A stretch of 64,000 nucleotides of DNA. It comes from Hippopus hippopus (Eukaryota > Mollusca > Bivalvia > Cardiida > Cardiidae). The notes below the pieces were generated by a model. The model made no database searches and was not told the origin of the DNA. It worked only from the letters and a program-made list of their open reading frames with translations. A program made the translations under genes and the position numbers. This document shows positions 35,699-47,600 of the stretch, in pieces (position 1 is the first letter of the stretch; every line of letters starts with the position of its first letter). The DNA lies in the NCBI GenBank assembly GCA_946811185.2, contig OX328100.1, forward strand, positions 20,448,999-20,512,998, written 5' to 3'.

Positions 35699-38600
35699 CT
35701 GAAATATGAAAGAGGAAACTTGGTTTGGTTCGTATAATGCTCTGTCGAAAAAGAAAGTGTGCATAGGTTTTCGGCACCCATGTGAGAGAAAATCTATGTC
35801 ATTTACATACGAAAATTTGGGTATGAATTTAAAGATAAATGAGTAGTCTACAGGATAGAATCAACGTTTGCAAATGTTTTGAAGAAGACGAAGTTAAACG
35901 ACGATTTATAAGGTGGGGGTCAATTTCAAAATTCACAAAAATTAAAAGAAAATAATGAAGGACTGTAAAATGAGCTGCACTCATAAATTTTCTACTGACC
36001 CGACTGATATTTATTGTGGCCACTCTACCACGTATAGGCCTATCGACAACAGAAGGGATCTCATTGACCTAACGTGACGTCTTATGACATTGTTTGAATC
36101 CTATTCTATTTAGCTTAGAGCACGTGAACTAGATATTGAAAATTGTTTAAAAAGTTTTATTTCCAACCGTTCTTCTTCAAAGATCCCAGGTACGTGTTAT
36201 TGTTTATCTATCAGGGGAAGGTACGAGCCATGACGCAACATGGACGTTTTGTCCTGTACGAAATGCCCTTGTATGGGCAACAACATGAGGCCTGGCATTG
36301 TCATGCATTGTCAAGTTTCGACTCAGGTAGGCTGCGCGAACTGCGCAGGCTGACCTTGTCGATATTTTTTTCAGATGCATAAATCTCTTTTTTACAAAGT
36401 ATAGCTCATATAAATTTAAACTCCACCGTTTCGTACTTAATAACAATCACTTTCTCTGTCTCTTGTTTTAACTCTAACCTCTCTAAAAGATCTCGTAAAT
36501 TTTTAAGTCCAACCATTTCATACACGTACTCACCCATAATCGACTTCACCATCTCTATTTGTATCTAACATACCCAGAATATCTTACAGAATATCTTCTA
36601 GAAGTAAGTTTAAGTCCGGTCGAGGTATCTTCCCGCAATCGTTCTCTTCTCTCTTTTTTTTGTATCTAAACTGTCTAGAATACCTTCTGTATTCTGATAT
36701 CCGACCGCTTGCTACACGTACTCACCCATAATCGATTTCACCGTCTCTATTTGTATCTAACCTATTTAGAATATCTTCTAGAATCTCTTCTAGATATGTT
36801 TCAGTCCGGCCATTGTATCTTCCCTCAATTATTCTCTTCTTCTCTTTTTTTGGTCTTGGATAGCCGATCCCCATTAGCTTAATCGGTAGTGTACAGGACT
36901 TGAGAACTGGGGGTCGCTGATTCGATCCTTGACTCAGCCAATTTCTTTCCGAGGATTGATGATAGTCATTGCAGCAGGATTCATACCTCTCTCACTGCTG
37001 GCCATTGCTTCGGTGATGATTATGTGGGAAAGCAGCCAGTGGCGTGGAAAGAATACTGTGCAGAGTACTGGTAAAAAACGAAATTCCAGGAGGCATGGAT
37101 AGGTGCGCTGGTCGCCGCGATATAACTGAAATAATGCTGAAAACGGCGTTAAATACCATACAATCAGTCAATCTTCTTTGTATCTGAACTGTCTAGAATA
37201 TCTTTTGCATTCTTATATCCGACCACTTGGTACACGTTATCACCCGTAATCGATTTCACCGTCTCTTTTTTGTATCTAACCTATCTAGAATATCTTCTAG
37301 AATATCTTCTAGATGTAAATTTAAGGCAGGCCACAATCGTTCTCTTCTCTCTTTTTGTACCTGAACTGTCAGGAATACCTTTTGTATTTTTTAAGCGACC
37401 GCTTGGTACACGTACTCACCAATAATCGACTTCACCGTCTCTATTTGTATCTAACCTATCTAGTATATATTCTAGAATATTTCCTAGATGCGGGTTTAAG
37501 TCCGGCCGTTGTACCTACCCGCAATCGTTCTCTTCTTCTCTTTTATGAATCTGAACTGTCTAGAACGCCTTTTTTATTCTTATATATCCGACCGCTTGGC
37601 ACATGTACCCACCCATAATCGACTCCACCGTCACTGTTTGTATTTAAGCTATTTAGAATATGTCCTAGAAGTAAGTTTATGCCCGGCCGTTGTAGCCACC
37701 CACAATCGTTCTCTTCTTCTCTTTTTGTATCTGCCTAGAAAACCTTCTGTATTCTTATGTCCGACCGCTTTGATACACGTACTCACCCAAAATCGATTTC
37801 ATCGTCTTTTTTTGTATCTAACCTATCTAGAATATCTTCTAGATGTAAAACTAAGTCCGGCCATTGTACCTACCCACAATCGTTCTCTTCTCCTCTTTTT
37901 GTATCAGAACTGTCCAGAATACCTTCTGTATTTTTATATCCGACCTCTTGGTACACGTACTCACCCGTAATCGATTTCACCGTCTCTATTTGTATCTAGT
38001 CTTTCTAGAATATCATCTATTTGTTCGTCCTCTACTTCTATACCAATATCCTGAAATATAAGAGGCGCTCTGGAAAAGGGGTTTATTGCATCTTCATAAT
38101 GCAATATATGATTCAAGTCGTCGAATAATATGGATCCATTTTTGTCTAAAATACGGCTGAATCATGAGGTAGGAAGTTCCTTTGACACGCAAAAAAAATT
38201 GTCAATAGCAAAAACTTTCGACAAGGTCAGCCGGACTGCGCAGGCTGATCTCGGTGCAAACTTTTTGCAGAGGTATTAAATTATCTTTTCAAAGAGTATG
38301 TCTCATGAGTACAAGTACCAAACAAAAATTGGACCAAACATGTTGGAACCAAGCATCGTGCCTAATTTATATGTACTAAAATGGTTTTGTTAAGTTTTTT
38401 CCCCTAATTTTTATGTGGATTCCATAACAGAGACCATAAATAAACAAGTGAAGAGTCGGAAACTGTAGACCGAGATCGGATTACAAGTATAAGCAGGTGG
38501 TCTTCGTCTACAATATCTGTAATATAGAATCAAGACGAGTATTGCAGTATGTGTCTCATGCTTGGCATTATTTTTTTGGCCATGTCACTGCCAATTGTGA

Positions 38601-41600
38601 CTCAACTAACTTTTTGGAAAAGGCACAGATCGTGCAGTCTGATTTTAAATCACCGTTCCGGCCACCCGATGCTGAACTAAAACTAATAATAAAAATAATT
38701 CGGAGTGGAACTGTAAGTTTTGACCTGAAACATTTGGGTTTGTTTAGCTTGCGGCGAAAAATCCAAAGCAAATAGAGCGCGATAAACGATGGTCGATTGT
38801 TTTTATGTTTCGAAAATCAGTGGGACAAAGATTTAAAAAATAACATACCCTAAGTCCAAATTTCAGCTCGGCACGATCAAGGACCATGTTGTTATCTTTA
38901 TCCATCCTGTTCAGTAGATCCAGAGTTCGATATCCGTGCTCATACTTAAATTCGAACATCAGATCGAGCGGATCTCTTGGTGGTAGCGGCGGATGTACAT
39001 AAGGTTTTTCCGGCAGCTTTCCGACTACCTTACCGTGACGGATGTTCAATGTTCGAGTCTCTCGAACCTTGGCTAGCAGTGAAGTAAAATCTTCGTCAAC
39101 TGACACCTCCTACAAGTGCAGATGACGGAGATAATTTAACCCTTATCTTGCTATACGCTTCCATGAATGTAATTTGCGTGTTTAGACTAAGATCAGCCTG
39201 TAGTCTGATCTTTTTCCACACTCTCCGCTTTCTTATAGATAGTTTCATCTATATTGCATCTAATTATTCCATATGAATTTATCGAAATATGTTTTTGCAC
39301 TGGTAAATCAAACATTCTGCAACATAAGAATTATTAACTTCCATCCTTTTCAGTAAAATTAACAAGAGCAACGACGACGACTGGATTAAACGTTTGTTTG
39401 AATTAAGTTTCGTGTCGCTCTCAACAATATTTCAGTCATATCACGGCTACAGCTTCTTGACTCTCTTCTTGTTGTATCTGTGCTAGCTAATGTTTTGCAG
39501 TCAAGCAGCCTTGCCTCATGTTACCCCTCGTGATCGGCGCCCATAGCGGGATTGATTTAGGATTTTCCAATTAACTCACTTTGGATTTATAATTTCATAT
39601 TTACCCTGAAAGCTCTGAACAAAACATAGATCAAACTCCAACACGTTAAGTTTGATTTTGGATCTACACGGTAGCTCTAAAGTTGCAATATCTACACGTA
39701 TTTTGTAAATAACTGAATCTGACGTTTTCTATGAGTCATATCATTTCTTTCATTAATCGAAATCTATCATTCCATTTTCGTTCGTTTAAATATTCATTAC
39801 AAAGGTGAAAGACAAGTTTTCACACCTACTGTAAGCACGCATAAGACCAAGACCAAAGGGAAATGATTCTTCAGCACTTAAAAGCGGGAGTTACAAAGTT
39901 TATTTCATGCTATCCGGTAGTTTATCGAGAAATAACGGTGGAATATTTTTCGATAATTCATGGTTACGACCAATGAAAAATACCGATTTTATTTTCTAAC
40001 TCTTCAACTGAAGGCAGAAACAGTAGTTTCTGCGCACTAGTTACCGGGGTAAAATGCGCGTACCACTCAACCAGATGGAAATATGGCGTAATATACCCTA
40101 CATTTCTCGTGCTTTGTGCAATATTGTAATGCTATGTTATGCGGAGTGGGTTCGCCACGGGGAATCACCAAAAAGAACTGTACCGGATTTTGATGTAAGT
40201 CCCCCTCCCCCCTCCCCGCAAAAAAAGGTTAGAAGCATGAAATAAATAGATCTAGAATATTTGTGGGATTTTTTTTTTTTTTCGGTGAAAGATCGAAAAT
40301 TATTTCATCGAATGAACATCATCGGTAATATTTTCACGAGCGGCGCAGCCAGCCACTCGTGAAAATATTGCTGATGATGTTCACTCGATGAAATAAATTT
40401 CGATCTTTCACCGAAAAAAAATATCCTCTATATATCATTTTTCATATGCATATCACAAACGCACGGACACGTGGACGAACAGACGAACAGACTGTTTACA
40501 GTTTACTCCAGAATTATATTTTTCGCAGAGGTCAGAATGAAAACATTTAGGTAACTTACATCTAATTCTATATTCGTTATGGCACAAGATTCCGCCTGAC
40601 TGATGATCATCAGTAGATATTTTGCTACATCACTGTTGAATGGGTTTTTTCCAAGCTGAAAAGAACAAAAAAAGTAATTATCATGTAGATTGGTGTAATC
40701 GTATTAGGAAAAGTCTTTGGTCAAAAACAGTGAAAGACCTCTATGATAATAATTATGAGAACTTCTGGATTCTTGTCAATGCTCGTTATTTCCTAAAAGC
40801 TTAATGTCGTATGAAAATGTTGTTTATAAACAAAAAAAAAAATATATATATATATTGAGAGAAAAGAAAAAATGCTTGATATAAAGGCATTAGATAAGTT
40901 AAAGAAATGAAATTATATACTATACAACAGATACATGTATATTTCTAAAGCCGACATGTGAGAAATATTTTAATCTTCTGAGAAAAAAGTTAAGATTAAA
41001 CAAACACGTGCCTTTAAAATCTCTAGTGCTGTATTCGACTTCAAGCCTGTCATAAAGACCGCCATTGCATTAGCTTCTAGTCTGTTATTTGTCAGATCGA
41101 GCTCTGTTAAAGTCGTGTTTGTCGCCAGACTGTCGCCGACCGCCTTTCCACCTTCCTTACCAAACCCGTTCCACGATAAATTGAGGACACGTAAACATTT
41201 ATTTATCTGTAAAAGACTGATTTTTTTGTAATTTTGGTTGCTGGTAGGTTGTTTAATTGGTTACTTGGTTGGCACTTAATCTTGTTGCATAGGCTAATCT
41301 TAGACCAACTTAAAAATCAAATGAAAGTCTCAAAAAACAGAAACACTTGACAGTTTTTCGTCACGTACACATTTGATTTTGATGTGTGACAGAATTTTTT
41401 TCGTATCTAAGTTGTTTGGTAATTAACACTTAAATCGCAAAAAGAATTATAAAACATTTCCATCTAATAGTAAGAAGCCAGAGCTCCAGACAGAGGGAGT
41501 GATTTTGATTTCATAATTGAAAATATTAATTATTTTCCACTAAACCCTATGTTATGGGTACTCATTAGAATCGTCCCATCGAGACGATTCTAATGAGTAC

Positions 41601-44600
41601 CCACAACATAGGGTTTTGAGGAGAAATAACGGATTTAGAATGCCATCACATCATCATATAGATCCAAGATCAGAATGCACGTTGTGTGCAGTCTGATCTT
41701 GGGTCTATGCCGTCAACAAAAAGAAAAAAAAATGTTTTCGCACATGGCGCTGGAAAGTTTTAGGTGGTTGACGGATGTCCGTTTAACGGTAATTTTCATG
41801 ACCCGCTAACCTTTAGTGAATTTCCTATGGCTATTGCACCTTTATTGCGAATGTGGTTCCAACTCAACTCCAATACTTCTAATGTGTCGTTTTCAGCTGA
41901 AATAGAAAAATTATGTGTACGTTAACATGTAAATCGATTAAAAGATATGTGAGGACTCACACATAACAAAGGCAATTAGAGAAAATTCACAGTTCAACGA
42001 ATGCATGAAGAGAAAATCCACAAATGACAAATACTTTAAACCTAAACCTAAATATCCCCCATCTGAAATTTAGATTTTTTACTTGTGTCATAAATGTATG
42101 TTTTGTTTCAAAACTGCCCTGTAAATGTACACGACAGAAAACAAAACTAAAAATAAAACGATAAACGGCCAACTACCAATTTCAGTTTTATTATACAATA
42201 CCGTTGCAACCAAAAATGAGATCCATATATACAGTGAAAGCTGTCTTGAATTTTTAACAAACTAAAGCAGTTCATACCGTTGTATTTTGAATGCATAACA
42301 AACGACTTATCAAATGTGCCTCAAAATTATGGAAGTTACTATTGAAGGGTACAATGAAAAGGTTGGTGACCAGCATTTTACTCCTTTCCCATAACTTTTC
42401 AATAGACTTTTGCACCAATGTATTGGCTGATCACAGATACACACTCACAAACAGATGCACGGGAAAGAATAAATAATAAAAAAAGATGAATAAATCAAAC
42501 CAAAAGATAAGAGAGGGTTTACCCACCCAGAGCTTGTCCAATGGGAACTCCCCCGGCCTCGCCTACACTTATTCCGTTCGCCTTTAGTTCTGTGATACCG
42601 GTTGGGGTCTTGCAAGAGGAGAGAAGCAATGTTAGAACCACTTTTGTAATAAAACGGATATTTGTAACAAAATTTTCAACTTCGCTATATTCCTTTGGTA
42701 GTCACCCATGTACTTCACAATGGATATATATGGATGATTTTTATCCAATAAAGCGAAGTTGAAAATTTTGTTACAAGTATCCGTTTTATTATAAAAGTGG
42801 TTCTAACTGTTAGAACCACTTTTGTAATTAAACGGATAATTGTAACAAAATTTTCAAATTGGCTATGTTCCTTTAGAACTGTTACAAGATTGACTGGTAT
42901 ACCTTAATATAGTTCCGTGTAGAAAAGAAAGCTCTTCTAATGTGTAAGAATACATTTCATAGTAAATTTTAGTTGAGTAAACAAGTCATCATGGTGATTT
43001 TGGGGGAAAAAAATAAACAAGAAACCTTTTTGAAGATATCAAATATAAAGTATCTATCTGATGACAATTGAAATGACATGCCTTAATTAAGAATATTCGC
43101 AGACGGCAAATCATTGTGGCTTAACGACATTCGCGACAGTTTCCATTTTCACGCTTCGTGTAACTATTACGCTCACCTTTTACTCGAAAAACGGTGAGCA
43201 CCTAACACAATTGATCTTGCCACACCTGTCAATGTCTGCAGAATGGATAAACCAAGAACTAAAACGGGTTGTTTCATGTTAGCAAAATGAAGTAAAAAGT
43301 ATTTGAATCAAGCCAAATAATTATATGCGAGGCAAGAATCCAAAATTACGCTTTCAAAAGATCGGACTGAAAGTCAAAGTGAATCACCTAACTACGTCAC
43401 CTAACAACGGAAATATGGACACAGATGCTACTACTAGCGCTCTATCTGGCAGACGTATCGTCAAGCTAAAACATATTTTCTGATGCAGATGCTTTCAGTT
43501 TGGTCTAGTCCAAAATTATGTCACTTGGTAAAGACTTGCAGAAGACGAGGGGCTGTACATAACTCTTTATCCCTTAGCTTGATGAGTCTGCAGAAGACAA
43601 CATGGATGAAAACCGTTGATGTCAAAAAGAAATATTACCCCTAACGATTGATTTCTCCTTTTCCCACAATGATTTCTGACCCATCAAAGAACTGTTATAC
43701 ATGAATACCAGCTTTTGGTTTAGCGTCTGCAAACGCGTAAAATTTAGAAGAGTCTAAAATTAGTCGTTTGGTAGTGGGTTAAATGCTAACATCAGTATTA
43801 CATTTATATGCTATGAATTGGTTTATTATGACCAACAAACTTGATTCTGATAAATATTGTTGTATTATTGAAAAAGATGAGATAATTTACTTCATATAAT
43901 GTCTTTGTCTTTGACAAACATTACATTTACTCATTAGTTAGTGCCCCACCCACAAACTTAAAATGTATTTTCTGAAAAAACAAAGCTGGTGACCTATTTG
44001 TTTTAAGCCTGATTCTTTTAGTTTAGTACCTGAATATTATTTATAGAAAAAATAAGAAAAATCTGAATGTTAGAACATTTTAAAAAATAACTTTAAAAGA
44101 TACTTTTTTCCCCCCAAAATAAAGGTGTTTTAGCCATAAGTTAAGGGTTTTTTTAAAGGTTGATATTCAGTATACTCTAAGTTTTTTTTTTTCATTAAAT
44201 TTGATGTTTTACCAATACAATGACATAAAATTTGCTTATAATTGTTGTCATTTAAAAAGATATATACATGTATAGACTTAGTTTTCATAGGTGAAATTTC
44301 ATCCTGAACTGCCGCAATGCAGGGTGTACTAAAAGAAATATTCATAGAATTTTCCCAAAGCTGGTGACCCCCTCTTTTTATCTCCTATTTTTGTAGATCA
44401 GATAATAAACTATGACCAAACAAAGTTTCATGAAATTCTGAATGTTTTCAAAAAATGGTGAAACTGTAGCGATCGTCTTTAAACTTTGTTGGTCCTGTTT
44501 TAGAAATAGAAAAAGTATTGTTTGTAGATCTGGTAGAAAAAAAAAACATGTTTGCATGGATAGGTGCACTGGAAGCTCTGTTTTAGTTGAAATACTGCTA

Positions 44601-47600
44601 AACTCGGAAACAGTACTAAACACAAAATAAAGAACAGGTGTGTCCCTAACAATTCACATAAGAGAAGCGCCCTGGCAAAAGGTGTTTAATTCGTCTCTTC
44701 GATGCATGATATCAAGCAAGTCATCACATAATTATGGATCCTTAAAGTCCATTTTGTTCAACAACAGGCTGAATTGTCCCTTGACATACAGAAATTTTAA
44801 CCAAAAGCAAAATAAAAGTTTCACCCAGATCAGCCTGCTCGGACTGCGAAGGATGACCTGAGTCGATACTTTTTGCAGATGTATTAAACCCTCTTTTCCC
44901 AGAGCTCAAATACAACCTGTAATAATTCTGCGATGATAAAACCACCCTCTTCTTTCATCTCATTCCCTGGAAAAGAGTGTAACAAATTTTGATAAAATTG
45001 ATGCTCTTTTTTGGACACCGTAAAACATGACCTCGTAAAACCGCTTTGCAAGGCTTCTGGAAATATTCGTGCAAATAGGGATGCGTGTACATGTGCTAAA
45101 TTCTTTTCCAAACTACAAAATTTCAGACTGGTCCAGATTCAAAGTATTTACAGTCGACGGAATAAATTTGGTTCAAACGATGGTATTTGTGTCTGATAGA
45201 CCTACCAGATTGTTTCCTTTTCCCATAATATATCTAGAAGTCTTAACCTTCGGGGTCGTTGAAACTCAGGATTATGTGGTAAAGGATGAAAAAGTTTCCA
45301 TTTATAGGCAAAAATGACATATAGCTGCGACCTAAGTTCTAATCAAATCAATATGCCAAGACCAACTGAATGCTCGTGCTTATGTTGACGCGATTTCAGG
45401 TATAAATCAAAAGCTGAACACTAGAATTTGACCCCAAAAAATGCAAATTACAAAAGATCTTCACGATGTTATCTTCTATCAATAGTGTACTGACAGCAGA
45501 ACATAAGGGAGACAACCACAGAAAACGAAAAGAACGTATTTACTGTAAGTTATCTTTCTTTACTACCCAATAAAACGAGGAGAATGAATTTTAGTATTGA
45601 AAACAAGCTAAAATGATAAGTTGCGTTTCATTGTTTATGATGGAGTTATTAGTTTTTTAATGGTATCGAAGATGGTTGAATGAGATCAGACAGCAAGGAC
45701 GAGCAGAATGCTTAAATTGATCAAGCGAACAGTTTTGGAATGAATCAATTTATCATTATGTACATAAGTTATCCGGATTCTTCTTTCTCTGTCTTCTGTT
45801 TATTCATTGACTATCTTTGTTGCTTATGGTTAACTCTATCCAAAGTGGTTAATAAAATCCTCCCTTCCCGTAACTCGGGGCCAGTTATTAAAGGGTCAAA
45901 ACTTGCGTTCTGCCGCCCCTGTGCTATGTGAAAAGGGGGCTCAATGCATCTGCGAAAAGTATCGACCCAGGTCAACCTGCGCAGTCCGCGCAGGCTGACC
46001 TGGGCCGAAACTTTTCGCTATTGGTCAATTTTCTGTATGTCGAAGGACAGTCTATCTCATTATTTAGTCGGTTGATTAAATAAGTTGCTATTATGGATCC
46101 ATAATTATGGAATGACTTGCCGGGTATCATGTACCACGGAACCACGGAGATGCATTAAGCCCCCTTTTGTCAGAGCATAGCTCATTTATAATCTTTGTAC
46201 CGGTATTTACCCAGCAAAGAAAATTAAAAAAAACAACAGTAAACTGCCATCACACAGTTGGACTGACTAGATTAATTACCCTAAAATCAAGTATAAATCT
46301 ACCTGATATATCTAATTTTGTGATATGTATGTTCTCTGATAAAGCTGAGACAAGCGCCTTCATTCCAACCGTACTTATACCATTGTCAGAAACATTCTGA
46401 AAATATAATATGACTTCAGACGTACATTTTCTCTCTATTCAACACAATGTTTATGAGAGAACTAAGAGTATTGCACAGAGCAACGTTGAAAGGAGCTGTG
46501 GTACGCAGAAAGATGCACAGGCCGTCGTGTTTGGAGATAAAAATACATTTACGCTTCATTAAAGTGGTCATATTTTGAAACAAATCAGCTGATCGAAAAA
46601 CTTTTAAGCCTGATCTTGATCTACGACGTATAAGCTACCAATATCGCCCATGACGGAATAAGGGTTAAAACAGTATTACAATTACAAAAAAATTTAGGAG
46701 CACAACATTCTCGCTCTTCAAGAAAGATCAGACTGAACGCAAGGAAATATCCATCTTTCAGCTGTTAACATAATACAAGAGGACCTTGAGGAGGTGATTC
46801 ACTCTCCCTATACCAAAAGCAATAACAAGTTAGGGTGCGCCCTTTGTGGCTTTCGTAGATGAGGGAAAGGCAGACTTTGTCATTTGGGTAGATTTATTAC
46901 GAATCGTTTCCAAAAGATTAAGTCTTTGGCCTAGTTTTTAACTTTAATTATCTAATATCAAACTTATATGTAATAAATTCAAATATTTCAACCAAAATTG
47001 TAATGATTTAATATAAACTGTACACTTTTTTGCGATTACGAGGACTTCGTTTGACTTGACCTTGTGAACTATTTTTTTTTTTTTTTCACAGGTGACCCCT
47101 ATATTACGGGGATAACTTTTTTTGACAAAGTTTCTTTAACATTCTTGCAAATACATGCATGTAACTTTTATAGAGATATAGAGGATATTTGTTTTTTCGG
47201 TGAAAGATCGAAATTTATTTCATCGAGTGAACATCATCGGTAATATTTTCACGAGTGGCGCAGCCACGAGTGAAAATATTACCGATGGTGTTCACGAGAT
47301 GAAATAAATTTCGATCTTTCACCGAAAAAAACAAATATTCTATTTATTTCATGCTTTAAACCTTTCTGGGAGGAACTTTATCAAAATCCAGTACAGTCTT
47401 TTCAGTTATTCCCCGTGGCGTACCCCCTCCGCATAGCAACGCATTACAATATTATGTCAAGCGCGAGAAATGTAAGGTAAATGACGTCATATTTCCAGCT
47501 GGTTGTGAGTCACGCGCATTTTACCTAGGTAACTAGAATATAAAAATCGGTATTTTCACTGGTCGTACCAGTGGAATATCGAAAAATATTTTCACCGCTA

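Larger units (their letters stand above)
36500..38050 (-). repeat. Tandem array of partial EF-hand exon copies in intron 10 of the LRRC74-like gene
   Basis: The 3' part of exon 10, its splice donor and following intron recur with a period of about 175-194 bp. Loop ends (last base before the donor) are at 37965 (exon 10), 37787, 37613, 37420, 37244, 36726 and 36534. Each unit is a dimer: an EF-loop half (ttagatacaaatagagacgg) and a degenerate half (tcagatacaaaaagagaaga). Five of the six extra copies keep an open loop frame and four keep gtgagt. A SINE splits the array at 36863-37173. Confidence 0.9.

Noticed and set aside
36500..38050. CRISPR-like array (regular spacing)
   Set aside because: Units are ~180 bp, homologous over their whole length with no unique spacers, and the genome is eukaryotic.
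37355..38061. Overlapping + strand open frames of 65-153 codons with repeated peptides
   Set aside because: They are antisense to the EF-exon tandem array; the repeat of the peptide only reflects the DNA repeat. The - strand reading has a gene context and a known fold.
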